64,000 nucleotides of DNA from assembly GCF_001667185.1 (NCBI RefSeq), contig NZ_LZIC01000037.1:1-64000 (forward strand), read 5' to 3'. Below, piece after piece: positions 52,241 through 63,734 of the stretch. The translations under genes were made by a program, and so were the position numbers. The first letter of the stretch is position 1; every line of letters begins with the position of its first letter. The notes beneath the pieces were generated by a model. The model had not been told where the DNA came from and searched no databases. It saw nothing but the letters and a program-made list of their open reading frames with translations. The DNA is from Mycobacterium sp. 852002-50816_SCH5313054-b (GTDB taxonomy: Bacteria; Actinomycetota; Actinomycetes; Mycobacteriales; Mycobacteriaceae).

Positions 52241-53917
52241 GTGGACGTAGACCTCGCCCCACCGGGTCCCCTGACTCCGGGTGGTTTGCGCGTCACCGCG
52301 CTGGGTGGCATCAACGAAATCGGCCGCAACATGACGGTTTTCGAGCATCTGGGCCGCCTGCTGATCATCGACTGCGGGGTGATGTTCCCCACCCACGACG
52401 AGCCCGGAGTCGACCTGATCCTGCCGGACCTGCGCCACATCGAGGACCGCCTCGAGGACGTCGAGGCGCTGGTGCTCACGCACGCGCACGAGGACCACAT
52501 CGGGGCGATCCCGTTCCTGTTGCGGCTGCGCCCCGACATCCCGGTCGTCGGCTCGAAGTTCACCCTGGCGCTGGTCGCGGCCAAATGCCGCGAGCACCGC
52601 ATCAAGCCGGTCTTCGTGCAGGTCGCCGAGGGGCAGCGCAGCACGCACGGCGTATTCGAGTGCCAGTACTTCGCCGTCAACCATTCCATCCCCGACGCGC
52701 TGGCCATCGCGGTCCACACCGGCGCCGGAACCGTCCTGCACACCGGCGACATCAAGCTCGACCAGCTGCCGCCGGACGGCCGGCCCACCGACCTGCCCGG
52801 CATGTCCCGGCTGGGCGACGCGGGCGTGGACCTGCTCCTGTGCGACTCGACCAATTCCGAGATCCCCGGCGTCGGCCCGTCGGAAAGCGAGGTCGGCCCG
52901 ACGTTGCACCGGCTGATCCGGGGGGCCGACGGCCGCGTCATCGTGGCGTGTTTCGCCTCCAACGTGGACCGGGTGCAGCAGATCATCGATGCGGCAGTGG
53001 CATTGGGCCGGCGGGTGTCGTTCGTCGGTCGATCCATGGTGCGCAACATGGGCATCGCGCGGGAGCTGGGCTTCCTGCGGGTGGACGATTCCGACCTCAT
53101 CGACATCTCCGCCGCCGAGATGATGGCGCCCGAGCGGGTGGTGCTGATCACCACCGGCACCCAGGGCGAGCCGATGTCGGCGCTGTCGCGGATGTCGCGC
53201 GGCGAGCACCGCAGCATCACGCTCACCAATGAGGACCTGGTGATCCTGTCGTCGTCGCTGATTCCCGGCAACGAGGAGGCGGTGTACGGGGTGATCGACT
53301 CGCTGGCCAAGATCGGGGCCCGCGTCGTCACCAACCAGCAAGTGCGCGTGCATGTTTCCGGTCACGCCTACGCCGGCGAGCTGCTGTTCCTCTACAACGG
53401 CGTGCGGCCGCGCAACGTGATGCCGGTCCACGGCACCTGGCGCATGCTGCGCGCCAACGCCAAGCTGGCGGCGCGCGCCGGGGTGCCCGAGGAATCAATC
53501 CTGTTGGCCGAGAACGGCGTCAGCGTCGACCTCGTCGCCGGCGCGGCCTCGATCGCGGGGGCGGTGCCGGTCGGCAAGATGTTCGTCGACGGGCTGATCA
53601 CCGGCGACGTCGGCGACATCACCCTGGGTGAGCGGCTCATCCTGTCGTCGGGTTTCGTCGCGGTGACCGTGGTGGTCAAGCGCGGCACCGGCCGTCCCGC
53701 CGCTGTGCCACAACTGTTTTCGCGCGGGTTCTCCGAGGACCCCAAGGCGCTGGAGCCCGCGGTGCGCAAGGTCGAGGCCGAGCTCGAGGCGCTGGTCGCC
53801 GACGACGTGACCGATCCCATCCGCATCGCGCAGGGGGTGCGCCGCACCGTCGGCAAGTGGGTCGGCGAGACCTACCGCCGCCAGCCGATGATCGTGCCGA
53901 CGGTCATCGAGGTCTGA
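52241..53917 (+). CDS. rnj: Ribonuclease J
   Basis: RNase J (558 residues) is a beta-CASP metallo-beta-lactamase RNase with 5'-3' exo- and endonuclease activity, used in mRNA and rRNA processing in mycobacteria (Rv2752c-like). The metal motif HAHEDH is at 81-86. Further ligands are in HTGDIKLD near 168 and CDSTNSE near 195. The beta-CASP domain holds VACFASNVDRVQQ and TTGTQGEPMSALSRM, and VHVSGHAYAGE and MPVHGTWRML complete the core. GTG start at 52241, after dapA. A compact stem-loop follows the stop. Confidence 0.96.
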   Translation: MDVDLAPPGPLTPGGLRVTALGGINEIGRNMTVFEHLGRLLIIDCGVMFPTHDEPGVDLILPDLRHIEDRLEDVEALVLTHAHEDHIGAIPFLLRLRPDIPVVGSKFTLALVAAKCREHRIKPVFVQVAEGQRSTHGVFECQYFAVNHSIPDALAIAVHTGAGTVLHTGDIKLDQLPPDGRPTDLPGMSRLGDAGVDLLLCDSTNSEIPGVGPSESEVGPTLHRLIRGADGRVIVACFASNVDRVQQIIDAAVALGRRVSFVGRSMVRNMGIARELGFLRVDDSDLIDISAAEMMAPERVVLITTGTQGEPMSALSRMSRGEHRSITLTNEDLVILSSSLIPGNEEAVYGVIDSLAKIGARVVTNQQVRVHVSGHAYAGELLFLYNGVRPRNVMPVHGTWRMLRANAKLAARAGVPEESILLAENGVSVDLVAGAASIAGAVPVGKMFVDGLITGDVGDITLGERLILSSGFVAVTVVVKRGTGRPAAVPQLFSRGFSEDPKALEPAVRKVEAELEALVADDVTDPIRIAQGVRRTVGKWVGETYRRQPMIVPTVIEV

Positions 53918-53923
53918 CACGCG

Positions 53924-53939
53924 TCGCGAGACATCGCGA
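53924..53939 (+). terminator. Possible stem-loop after rnj
   Basis: TCGCGA (53924-53929), loop GACA, TCGCGA (53934-53939) forms a six-pair stem six bases beyond the rnj stop. It lies in the 105-base gap between two convergent genes. No U-tract is present, so a Rho-assisted end or an RNA-stabilising role is equally likely. Confidence 0.4.
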
Positions 53940-54022
53940 AACATCAACTACTGCGCTGCTTCTCGGCGTGTCGTCGCAAACGCTTATGTGTCGCGGTGGT
54001 CGCGCGCCCTAGACCTTCTCGG

Positions 54023-54895
54023 CTAGGTTTTTTCTGCGAAGGCCGACCATTCCAGTTGGGAGGCCGCGAGTTTGCGGCCGGTGGGCGCCACGTAGCGCTG
54101 GACGAGTTCGTCGGGGCCGGCCTGCTCCACGAGGCGCCAGCCGTACTCGGCGATGAACTCCGCGACCTCCTCGGGTTGCAGGCCGAAATGCCACAGTTGG
54201 TGGCGCCGGCGGACATTGCGGTACAGCGTGCGGGTGCCGTAGAGATTCGTCCCGTCGATGAAGTCCCGGCGGACGTAGGTGAACACCAGCCGGCTGCCCG
54301 GGGCGGCCGCGCGCAACCCCTCGAGGGTGCGCCGGACACCGTCTTCGGTGAGGTATTGGGTCACGCCTTCGCAGATGAAAAAGGCCCGGTAATCGGTGCG
54401 GTACCCGTGCTCGGCCAGCGCCGTGAGCAGGTCGTCGCGCTCGAAGTCCAACGGCACCAAGCGGACCGACATCGGCAATCCCCCCAGCACCCGCCGCACG
54501 GTCCTCGCCTTGCGGGCGATGTTGACCGGCAGGTCCACCTCGAAGACCGGGAGGCGTACGCGGCGCGTCAACAGGTAGGGGCGGGTATCGAATCCGGCGC
54601 CCAGGATGACGACCGCCTCCACGCCGGGCAGCGCCTCCTCGAGCCTGTCGGCGATGAACCGCTTGCGGCAGGCGAGATTGGCCCACAGCCCGGGCCCGGT
54701 GAACTCCGATCCGCGGACCATCAGGCGGCGAGCCGGCGCCCAGCGCGTCGCGGCGACCAGCCAGCGCAGCGGGCGCGGCAGGAACAGCTCCGCGAGGTCG
54801 TCGTCCACCAGGCGCCGCCCGGGCGCCTCGTTGCGCTCGACCGCGGCCAACACCATCGGTCCGAAGGCGGTCTGCGCCGCGGGATTTCGCGCCAT
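54023..54895 (-). CDS. SAM-dependent methyltransferase, TIGR00027/LCMT-like
   Basis: This 290-residue methyltransferase belongs to the mycobacterial leucine-carboxyl-methyltransferase-like group (Rv2751-like). The SAM loop is VVILGAGFDTRPY near residue 95, and EVDLPVNIARKAR carries the ribose acid. FICEGVTQYLTEDGV is a family hallmark. The substrate is unknown; related proteins are numerous in mycobacteria. It begins three bases after the SDR stop on the same strand, the third gene of the ABM-SDR-methyltransferase unit. Confidence 0.9.
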   Translation of the reverse strand: MARNPAAQTAFGPMVLAAVERNEAPGRRLVDDDLAELFLPRPLRWLVAATRWAPARRLMVRGSEFTGPGLWANLACRKRFIADRLEEALPGVEAVVILGAGFDTRPYLLTRRVRLPVFEVDLPVNIARKARTVRRVLGGLPMSVRLVPLDFERDDLLTALAEHGYRTDYRAFFICEGVTQYLTEDGVRRTLEGLRAAAPGSRLVFTYVRRDFIDGTNLYGTRTLYRNVRRRHQLWHFGLQPEEVAEFIAEYGWRLVEQAGPDELVQRYVAPTGRKLAASQLEWSAFAEKT

Positions 54896-54898
54896 GGC

Positions 54899-55720
54899 CT
54901 ACTTCTTGTTCAAGAAGCCCGCATCGACCGGTAGAGCGACACCGGTGAGGTAGCGGGCCTGGTCGGACACCAGCCACGCCACCGCGTTGGCGATGTCTTC
55001 GGGCTGCATCACCTGCACCGGCAGCGCGTTGCCCATGTCCGGAGGCACATCGGACTGCGCGATCAAATCGGCCAGCCACTGCCGGGTGAACTCGTTGTTG
55101 ATCATCGGGGTGTCCACACCGGACGGGTGTATCGAGTTGACCCGAATATTTTGTGGCGCAAGCAGATTGGCGTATACGCGCATCAACCCGACCACGCCGT
55201 GCTTGGCGGCCGCGTAACCGACCGAGCCGGCGTCGATGCTGGCGATGCCGGACAGCCCGGCGGCCGAACTGATCAGCACGATCGATCCGCCGGTGCCCTG
55301 CTTGGTCATGGTCGGGATCGCGACCTTGATGGTGTTGTAGACGCCGGTGAGGTTGACGTCGATCACGTCGCGCCAGCCGTCGTCGCCGGACTGCATGGGG
55401 GCGATCCCGGCATTGGCCACCACGATGTCGAGCCGGCCGAACTCGTCCAGGCCCGCCTGCAGCGCGGTGGACAGCGATGCCCGGTCGCGCACGTCGCCCT
55501 GCCCGGCCACGATGCGCGCGCCGGTGTCCTCCACGAGCTTGACGGTGGCCGCCAGGTCGTCCGGCGTGGCCAGGGGATAGGGGACGCTGGCGATCTGCTC
55601 GCACAGGTCGACCGCGATCACGTTCGCGCCGTCCGCGGCCAGCCGCACCGCGTGCGCCCGGCCCTGGCCGCGCGCGGCGCCGGTGACGAGCGCGACTTTT
55701 CCTTCGAGTGGGCTGGTCAT
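54899..55720 (-). CDS. Mycofactocin-coupled-type SDR oxidoreductase
   Basis: This 273-residue SDR (Rv2750-like) has the extended cofactor motif [23 protein letters not shown] near 108, the SSAAGLSG serine near 155, and YAAAKHG with catalytic Tyr/Lys near 176-180. The [10 protein letters not shown] form and the inserts are typical of SDRs that keep NAD tightly bound and use mycofactocin as electron carrier. It would oxidise an alcohol, substrate unknown. The start overlaps the ABM stop (TGATG). Confidence 0.9.
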   Translation of the reverse strand: MTSPLEGKVALVTGAARGQGRAHAVRLAADGANVIAVDLCEQIASVPYPLATPDDLAATVKLVEDTGARIVAGQGDVRDRASLSTALQAGLDEFGRLDIVVANAGIAPMQSGDDGWRDVIDVNLTGVYNTIKVAIPTMTKQGTGGSIVLISSAAGLSGIASIDAGSVGYAAAKHGVVGLMRVYANLLAPQNIRVNSIHPSGVDTPMINNEFTRQWLADLIAQSDVPPDMGNALPVQVMQPEDIANAVAWLVSDQARYLTGVALPVDAGFLNKK

Positions 55721-56034
55721 CAGGCGCGCAGTTGGCCCTTGGCCGGGTCGCCGGCGGGGATCGGCTGCAGCATCTTGATGTCCGGCGCCCCGGCCAGGTG
55801 CTCGCCCGCCGCGGCGAACAGCTTGCCGATCGCCGGCGCGGTGCTGTGCACCTTGAGCGCCTCCTCGTCGGCCCACTGCTCGACGAACACGAACGTCTCA
55901 CCGCTGTGGTGCAGCGAGTACAGCTGGCAGCCGGGCTCCTCGTGCACTTCGGAAACCGCGTTGGTCAGGATGTCGCGGACGGTGTCCACCGATTCGGGTT
56001 TGACGGTCATGGTGGCGACGACGACGACGGGCAT
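55720..56034 (-). CDS. Antibiotic-biosynthesis-monooxygenase-fold (ABM) protein
   Basis: This 104-residue dimeric alpha-beta barrel protein (Rv2749-like) begins [20 protein letters not shown]. It contains the ABM core [25 protein letters not shown]. Such proteins oxidise quinones or aromatic substrates without cofactor, or bind heme-like ligands; no specific role is evident. It is the first gene of a minus-strand unit with the SDR and methyltransferase, and diverges from ftsK across 157 bases. Confidence 0.88.
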   Translation of the reverse strand: MPVVVVATMTVKPESVDTVRDILTNAVSEVHEEPGCQLYSLHHSGETFVFVEQWADEEALKVHSTAPAIGKLFAAAGEHLAGAPDIKMLQPIPAGDPAKGQLRA

Positions 56035-56191
56035 GCTGGTGCCTCCTGGGCGTTTGAGGGGTGGGTGTCGGCGTGACTGCCATCACCATTCGTCACCCTA
56101 CTCACGGCCGGCCCGGCGCATCCCGCACCGGGCGGTCGTTACCAGTGTGGCGGGTGGTGTAGATGAGGTATTTGCGACTACTCTTGCCCTC

Positions 56192-58681
<2,490 letters not shown>

Positions 58682-58692
58682 GCACGCGACTT

Positions 58693-59208
58693 CTAAAGCA
58701 CCAGCAGCATCCGGGAGTTGCCCAGGATGTTGGGCTTGACGTAGCTCAGGTCCAGGAACTCGGCGACACCGATGTCGTAGGAGCGGCACATCTCCTCAAA
58801 CACCTCGGCGGTGACCGGCGTGCCCTCGATCTCGGTGAACCCGTGCCTGCCGAAGAACTCGGTCTCGAAGGTCAGCACGAACAGCCGCTGCAGCTGCAGC
58901 TCGCGGGCGACCTCGAGCAGTCGGTCGACGATCGCGTGGCCGATGCCGTGGCCGGTCATCGCCGGGTCGACCGCGACGGTGCGGACCTCGCCGAGGTCCG
59001 ACCACAGCACGTGCAGCGCGCCGCACCCGACCACCCTGCCCTCATGCTCGGCCACCCAGAACTCCTGGACGGCCTCGTACAGGGTGACGAGGTTCTTCTC
59101 CAGCAGGATGCGTCCGGAGTACGTGTCGACGAGGTGTTTGATCGCGGGGACATCGGATGTTCGCGCGCGCCGGACCAGCGGCCGGGGGCCCCGTGAGCTT
59201 TGGGTCAC
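58693..59208 (-). CDS. argA: Amino-acid N-acetyltransferase (ArgA-type glutamate N-acetyltransferase)
   Basis: This 171-residue GNAT protein closely matches M. tuberculosis Rv2747, a single-domain N-acetylglutamate synthase that starts arginine synthesis. Motifs are VRRARTSDVPAIKHLVDTY at the N-terminus, VAVDPAMTGHGIGHAIVDRL (acetyl-CoA loop) near 88-107, and FETEFFGRHGFTEIEGTPV. The GTG at 59208 (then TQSSRGPRP) gives the family length; an upstream frame to 59247 adds 13 hydrophobic residues and is less likely. It is convergent with ftsK and divergent from pgsA3. Confidence 0.92.
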   Translation of the reverse strand: MTQSSRGPRPLVRRARTSDVPAIKHLVDTYSGRILLEKNLVTLYEAVQEFWVAEHEGRVVGCGALHVLWSDLGEVRTVAVDPAMTGHGIGHAIVDRLLEVARELQLQRLFVLTFETEFFGRHGFTEIEGTPVTAEVFEEMCRSYDIGVAEFLDLSYVKPNILGNSRMLLVL

Positions 59209-59263
59209 GGGTAACAGTATCGGCAACGCGAGAGGGACGCTGGTCAACAGCTATTCTTATGCC

Positions 59264-59854
59264 GTGTCGGGGCAGCCGCAAACACCGCCGATGGCAGGCC
59301 GCGCCCGCATCGCCAACCTCGCCAACGTCCTGACCCTGCTGCGGCTGGTGTTGGTCCCCATTTTCCTGCTCGCGCTGTTCACCGCCGACGGGCACCAAAT
59401 CGCCGGCCGCATAGTCGCTTTCGTGATCTTCGCCGTCGCCTGCATCACCGACCGGTTCGACGGCCTGCTGGCCCGCAACTACGGGATGGCGACCGAATTC
59501 GGCGCGTTCGTCGACCCGATCGCGGACAAGGCCCTGATCGGGTCGGCGCTGGTCGGGCTGTCGATGCTGGGAGACCTGCCGTGGTGGGTCACGGTGGTGA
59601 TCATGGCCCGCGAGGTCGCCGTCACGCTGCTGCGGTTGGCGGTGATACGCCGCGGCGTCATCCCGGCGAGTTGGGGCGGCAAGCTCAAAACCGTCGTCCA
59701 GGCGCTGGCCATCGGCCTGTTCGTGCTGCCGCTGTCGGGGCCGTTCCGGGTGGTGGCGGCCACCGTCATGGGCATCGCGATCGTGCTGACGGTGGTGACC
59801 GGCGTGGACTACGTGGTGTCCACCGTCAGGGCGGTCCGCCAGCCGACCGGCTGA
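59264..59854 (+). CDS. pgsA3: CDP-alcohol phosphatidyltransferase PgsA3
   Basis: This 196-residue integral membrane CDP-alcohol phosphotransferase (Rv2746c-like) is probably a phosphatidylglycerophosphate synthase. The catalytic motif D-x2-DG-x2-AR-x8-G-x3-D-x3-D is complete in DRFDGLLARNYGMATEFG followed by AFVDPIADK. About six hydrophobic helices are visible. GTG 59264 (SGQPQTPPMAGRA) is chosen; ATG 59291 would remove nine residues. The sigma-E-like promoter for clgR starts immediately after its stop. Confidence 0.93.
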   Translation: MSGQPQTPPMAGRARIANLANVLTLLRLVLVPIFLLALFTADGHQIAGRIVAFVIFAVACITDRFDGLLARNYGMATEFGAFVDPIADKALIGSALVGLSMLGDLPWWVTVVIMAREVAVTLLRLAVIRRGVIPASWGGKLKTVVQALAIGLFVLPLSGPFRVVAATVMGIAIVLTVVTGVDYVVSTVRAVRQPTG

Positions 59855-59856
59855 CC

Positions 59857-59883
59857 GGGAACCAACCCACCGCCGCCGGCGTT
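59857..59883 (+). promoter_or_regulatory. Sigma-E-type promoter for clgR
   Basis: GGGAACC (59857-59863), 16 bases, then CGTT (59880-59883) matches the mycobacterial sigma-E consensus of GGGAACY, 15-16 bases, cGTT. It lies directly after the pgsA3 stop and about 75 bases before the clgR ATG. In M. tuberculosis the clgR-psp operon is known to be under sigma-E, which makes this call convincing. Confidence 0.72.
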
Positions 59884-59956
59884 GGCCGTAATGAGTGCCT
59901 GCTGAATTTGGGGTTGTTACGTGCTGAGCAGGGCTGACTGGACGAAGGAGAGCAGG

Positions 59957-60295
59957 ATGGCGCCATTGATGCGCGAGGTCATCGGCGACGTGTTGCGCCG
60001 GGCCCGGACGTCACAGGGCCGCACGCTGCGCGAGGTCTCGGATTCGGCGCGGGTGAGCCTCGGGTACCTGTCGGAGGTGGAGCGCGGCCGCAAGGAGCCC
60101 TCCAGCGAGCTGCTCAACGCGATCTGCGATGCGCTGGCGGTGCCGCTGTCGGCCGTCCTGACCGGCGCCGGGGAGCGGATGGCGAGCGAGGAGAGCGCGG
60201 CCTACAGCGCGCCGACCGCCGGGGCGGGCGGGCCCACCATCGACGCCAGCACCAAGGTCGTCATCCCGCCGGTGGCGTCGCTGGCCGTGGCCTGA
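59957..60295 (+). CDS. clgR: Transcriptional regulator ClgR
   Basis: ClgR (112 residues) is an XRE-type activator that controls the Clp protease genes, its own operon and the psp envelope-stress system. The HTH lies about residues 25-65 ([36 protein letters not shown]). The C-terminal [16 protein letters not shown], including the exposed terminal AVA, fits the known Clp-degradable end. The ATG at 59957 has an AAGGAG ribosome site. pspA follows after 110 bases. Confidence 0.96.
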   Translation: MAPLMREVIGDVLRRARTSQGRTLREVSDSARVSLGYLSEVERGRKEPSSELLNAICDALAVPLSAVLTGAGERMASEESAAYSAPTAGAGGPTIDASTKVVIPPVASLAVA

Positions 60296-60405
60296 ACGCC
60301 ACGCAGGCGGATCCAGCGCCAGGGGTAGGGCGATCGGCCCCGACCCGATAAATTGAGCGGCAGGGCGCTTGTCCGGCATACAAGAAGCGAAGGTGGACCT
60401 GACTG

Positions 60406-61236
60406 ATGGCCAATCCGTTCGTCAAAGCGTGGAAATACCTGATGGCGCTGTTCAACGCCAAGATTGACGAGCACGCCGACCCGAAGGTGCAGATCCAGCA
60501 GGCCATCGAGGAAGCGCAGCGCCAACACCAGGCGCTCACCCAGCAGGCGGCGCAGGTGATCGGCAACCAGCGCCAACTCGAGATGCGGCTCAACCGGCAG
60601 CTGGCGGACATCGAAAAGCTGCAGGTCAACGTTCGTCAGGCACTGACGCTCGCCGACCAGGCGACCGGCGCCGGGGACGCCGCCAAGGCCACCGAGTACA
60701 ACAACGCCGCCGAGGCGTTCGCGGCGCAGCTGGTGACCGCCGAGCAGAGCGTCGAAGACCTCAAGACGCTGCATGACCAGGCGCTGTCCGCGGCGGCCCA
60801 GGCCAAGAAGGCCGTCGAACAGAACTCGATGGTGCTGCAGCAGAAGGTCGCCGAGCGCACCAAGCTGCTCAGCCAGCTCGAGCAGGCGAAGATGCAGGAA
60901 CAGGTCAGCGCCTCGCTGCGGTCGATGAGCGAAATCGCCGCCCCGGGCACCACCCCGAGCCTCGACGAGGTCCGCGAGAAGATCGAACGGCGCTACGCCA
61001 ACGCGATCGGTTCGGCCGAACTCGCCCAGGGTTCCGTGCAGGGCCGCATGCTCGAGGTCGAGCAGGCCGGCGTTCAGATGGCCGGCCATTCCCGGCTCGA
61101 GCAGATCCGCGCGTCGATGCGCGGCGAGGCGCTGCCGGCGGGCGGGACGGCCGCCGCTCCCGGCGCGGCCCCGGCGACTCCCGCGTCCGCCGAGACCACC
61201 GGTGGGCAGGTCGCCGAGAAGCCCTTTGGCCAGTAA
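60406..61236 (+). CDS. pspA: Phage-shock protein A homologue (35-kDa antigen)
   Basis: PspA (276 residues; Rv2744c-like) is an ESCRT-III/Vipp1-related coiled-coil protein that stabilises the inner membrane under stress and in M. tuberculosis partners ClgR. The N-terminal amphipathic segment [16 protein letters not shown] is followed by near-continuous helical coiled coil to about residue 225. An Ala/Pro-rich low-complexity tail completes it. The predicted mass fits the 35-kDa antigen. pspM follows 18 bases downstream. Confidence 0.95.
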   Translation: MANPFVKAWKYLMALFNAKIDEHADPKVQIQQAIEEAQRQHQALTQQAAQVIGNQRQLEMRLNRQLADIEKLQVNVRQALTLADQATGAGDAAKATEYNNAAEAFAAQLVTAEQSVEDLKTLHDQALSAAAQAKKAVEQNSMVLQQKVAERTKLLSQLEQAKMQEQVSASLRSMSEIAAPGTTPSLDEVREKIERRYANAIGSAELAQGSVQGRMLEVEQAGVQMAGHSRLEQIRASMRGEALPAGGTAAAPGAAPATPASAETTGGQVAEKPFGQ

Positions 61237-61254
61237 CTCCGCGGGGGGCCTGCG

Positions 61255-62064
61255 ATGGCGGTGAAAGCGACCCAACACCGGCCGTGGCGCGCCTTGGTGC
61301 AGCGCGGGTTGGACACCGCCGCCGACGTTTCCACCCTGGTGGCCCGAAAGATCAGCGCCGCCGCGGACCCGCGGGCGCGGCTGCTGCGCCGCCAGCGCCG
61401 CGCGCTGCGCTGGGGCCTGATCTGCGCTGCCGGGTGCGTGTTTTGGATCGCGGTGACGGGCCTGCTGGCGGCGTGGGGCTGGTTCACGTTGCTGTTGCAG
61501 GTCACCGGCGCCATCGCGGTGGTGCTGGCGATTCCGGCGACACTGTTGCTGCTTCGCTACCGCTGGCTGCGCTCGGAGCCGCTGCCGGCGCAGCGGACCA
61601 CGAGCGCCCGTCGGCTGCCGCCGCCCGGTTCGGCCGCCCGGCCCGCGATGTACGCGCTCGGCGCCTCCGAACGCGGATTCTTCTCGCTGTTGGGCGTGAT
61701 CGAGCGCGGCTCCATGCTGCCCGCGGACGAAATCCGTGACCTGAGCACCGCGGCCGGCAAGACGTCGGCGGCGATGGCGGCCACCGCCGCCGAGGTGGTG
61801 TCGATGGAGCGCGCGGCGCAGTACGCCGAGTCGTCGCGGGCGCACCTGGTGCCCACCATCAACGCGTTCACCGCGCAGCTGGGCGCCGGTGTGCGCCAGT
61901 ACAACGAAATGGTCACCGCCGCAGCGCAACTGGTGTCCTCAGCGAACGGCGACGGGGCTTCTCCGGTGCAGCAGCGCTACCGCGCCGAGCTGGTGGGGGC
62001 CACCGATCGCCTGCTCGGCTGGGCGCAGGCGTTCGACGAACTCGGCGGGTTGCCCCGGCGTTAG
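61255..62064 (+). CDS. pspM: Membrane protein PspM (Rv2743c-like)
   Basis: This 269-residue integral membrane protein has two adjacent transmembrane helices: LICAAGCVFWIAVTGLLAAW near 57-77, and LLLQVTGAIAVVLAIPATLLLL near 80-101. A long cytoplasmic C-terminal helical part follows. In M. tuberculosis Rv2743c (PspM) anchors PspA at the membrane. The N-terminal 45 residues are basic. Its stop interlocks with that of the convergent ephG. The pspN (Rv2742c) gene that follows in M. tuberculosis is not seen here. Confidence 0.9.
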   Translation: MAVKATQHRPWRALVQRGLDTAADVSTLVARKISAAADPRARLLRRQRRALRWGLICAAGCVFWIAVTGLLAAWGWFTLLLQVTGAIAVVLAIPATLLLLRYRWLRSEPLPAQRTTSARRLPPPGSAARPAMYALGASERGFFSLLGVIERGSMLPADEIRDLSTAAGKTSAAMAATAAEVVSMERAAQYAESSRAHLVPTINAFTAQLGAGVRQYNEMVTAAAQLVSSANGDGASPVQQRYRAELVGATDRLLGWAQAFDELGGLPRR

Positions 62065-62492
62065 AACGAGGCCCGCAGCGACGGCACTACCAGCCCCGCC
62101 ACGCCACGCAGCGTCGCCTTGAGCATGTCGAAGAAGTCAAAGTAGTCCCGCCACAACGTGATTCGCCCGTCGTGCACCTCGAACACGCCGCACACCCAGA
62201 ACTGCAGCCGCAGCGGGCCGACGATCAGCGCGTCGGTGCGTTCGGTGAGCACCGCGTCGCCGTCGGCGGCGATGCGGTGGATCTTCACCTCGAAGGCCCC
62301 GCGGCCCTCCATCATGCGGAACAGCTTGATCGCCCGGGCGCGGCCGTGGATCGTCGGCAGCCCGACGTTCTGGTAAACCAGGTTGTCGTCCAGCGCCGCC
62401 CCGGCGGCGTCCAGGTCCGAATCTTGAAGAGCGTTCAGGAAACCCTCGACCGTGCGGGTGTTCGCAACGCCTGTCTCAGTCAGCTCGGTCAT
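62061..62492 (-). CDS. ephG: Limonene-1,2-epoxide hydrolase-like protein EphG
   Basis: This 143-residue epoxide hydrolase of the limonene-epoxide-hydrolase fold matches Rv2740. The catalytic Asp-Arg-Asp set is expected in TERTDALIVG (near 83-92) and the ITLWRDYFDFFDM segment (near 111-123). HGRARAIKLFRMMEGRGAFEVK forms the substrate pocket. The M. tuberculosis enzyme hydrolyses cholesterol 5,6-oxide in vitro. ATG start at 62492. It is convergent with pspM and divergent from the glycosyltransferase-like gene. Confidence 0.93.
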   Translation of the reverse strand: MTELTETGVANTRTVEGFLNALQDSDLDAAGAALDDNLVYQNVGLPTIHGRARAIKLFRMMEGRGAFEVKIHRIAADGDAVLTERTDALIVGPLRLQFWVCGVFEVHDGRITLWRDYFDFFDMLKATLRGVAGLVVPSLRASF

Positions 62493-62544
62493 GGTGCCAG
62501 CGTAGGCGAGTGCGGCGGTTCGGCGGTGTGGCAGGGTAGGGCCG

Positions 62545-63711
62545 ATGCGCGTCGCCGTGGTAGCCGGGCCCGATCCCGGGCATTCGTTCCCCGCGATCGC
62601 GCTGTGTCAACGGTTCGGCGAGGCGGGCGACGAGCCCATGTTGTTCACGGGCCCGCAGTGGCTCGGCGCCGCCCGCGCCGCCGGCATCGACGCCGTCGAG
62701 TTGGACGGGCTGACCGCCACGGACGAGGACGTCGACGCCGGGGCCCGGATCCACCGGCGGGCGGCGCGGATGGCCGTGCTCAACGTCCCGGCGCTCCGCG
62801 ACCTGGCACCCGACCTGGTGGTCTCGGACGTCATCACGGCGGGCGGCGGCATGGCCGCCGAGCTGTTGGGCATCCCGTGGATCGAACTCAACCCCCATCC
62901 GCTGTACCTGCCGTCGAAGGGGTTGCCCCCGATCGGCAGCGGGCTGGCGCCCGGCACGGGCTTCCGCGGCCTGCTGCGGGACGCCGCGATGCGGGCGCTG
63001 ACGGCGCGGTCCTGGCGTGCCGGCATCAAGCAGCGCGCGGCCGCCCGGCTCGAGATCGGGCTGCCCGCCGTCGATCCCGGGCCCCTGCGACGCCTGATCG
63101 CCACGCTGCCCGCCCTCGAGGTGCCGCGCCCGGACTGGCCGGAGGAGGCCGTCGTCGTGGGGCCCTTGCACTTCGAGCCGACCGATCGGGTGCTGGACAT
63201 CCCGCCGGGCCCCGGGCCGGTGGTGGTGGTCGCGCCGTCGACCGCGCTCACCGGGACCGCCGGGTTGGCCGAGATCGCCCTGGAAAGCCTGACGCCGGGC
63301 GATACGCTGCCGGCCGGGTCACGGCTGGTCGTGTCGCGGCTGGGCGGCGCCGAGCTGGCGGTGCCGCCCTGGGCGGTGGTCGGGCTGGGGCGCCAGTCGG
63401 AGCTGTTGACCCACGCCGACCTGGTGATCTGCGGCGGCGGGCACGGCATGGTGGCCAAGACGCTGCTGTCCGGGGTGCCGCTGGTGGTCGTTCCCGGCGG
63501 CGGGGATCAATGGGAGATGGCCAATCGGGTGGTGCGCCAGGGAAGTGGGCGGCTGATACGGCCGCTCACCGCCGACGCCCTGGTGGCCGCGGTGGGCGAC
63601 GTGCTGTCGTCGCCCGGCTACCGGCGCGCCGCGCAGCGAGCCGCCGCCGGCATCGCCGACGTCGCCGACCCGGTGCACGTGTGCCACCAAGCGCTGGCGC
63701 TTGCCGGCTGA
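62545..63711 (+). CDS. GT1/UGT-like glycosyltransferase (Rv2739c-like)
   Basis: This 388-residue GT-B-fold protein has an N-terminal MRVAVVAGPDPGHSFPAIAL acceptor-domain start. The C-terminal sugar-nucleotide-binding region contains HADLVICGGGHGMVAKTLLSGVPLVVVPGGGDQWEMANRV, written here only as landmarks near 290-330. It corresponds to Rv2739c, annotated as an alanine-rich transferase. Acceptor and sugar donor are unknown. It differs clearly from the GT1 gene at 42626, whose donor segment is HHGGAGTTTTA rather than CGGGHGM. Confidence 0.88.
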   Translation: MRVAVVAGPDPGHSFPAIALCQRFGEAGDEPMLFTGPQWLGAARAAGIDAVELDGLTATDEDVDAGARIHRRAARMAVLNVPALRDLAPDLVVSDVITAGGGMAAELLGIPWIELNPHPLYLPSKGLPPIGSGLAPGTGFRGLLRDAAMRALTARSWRAGIKQRAAARLEIGLPAVDPGPLRRLIATLPALEVPRPDWPEEAVVVGPLHFEPTDRVLDIPPGPGPVVVVAPSTALTGTAGLAEIALESLTPGDTLPAGSRLVVSRLGGAELAVPPWAVVGLGRQSELLTHADLVICGGGHGMVAKTLLSGVPLVVVPGGGDQWEMANRVVRQGSGRLIRPLTADALVAAVGDVLSSPGYRRAAQRAAAGIADVADPVHVCHQALALAG

Positions 63712-63734
63712 GCGGGCTGGGTATGTTGGCTGAC

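Noticed and set aside
60368..60384. CTTGT/ACAAG inverted repeat between clgR and pspA
   Set aside because: Five-base arms with a seven-base loop are common by chance; no promoter or terminator support.
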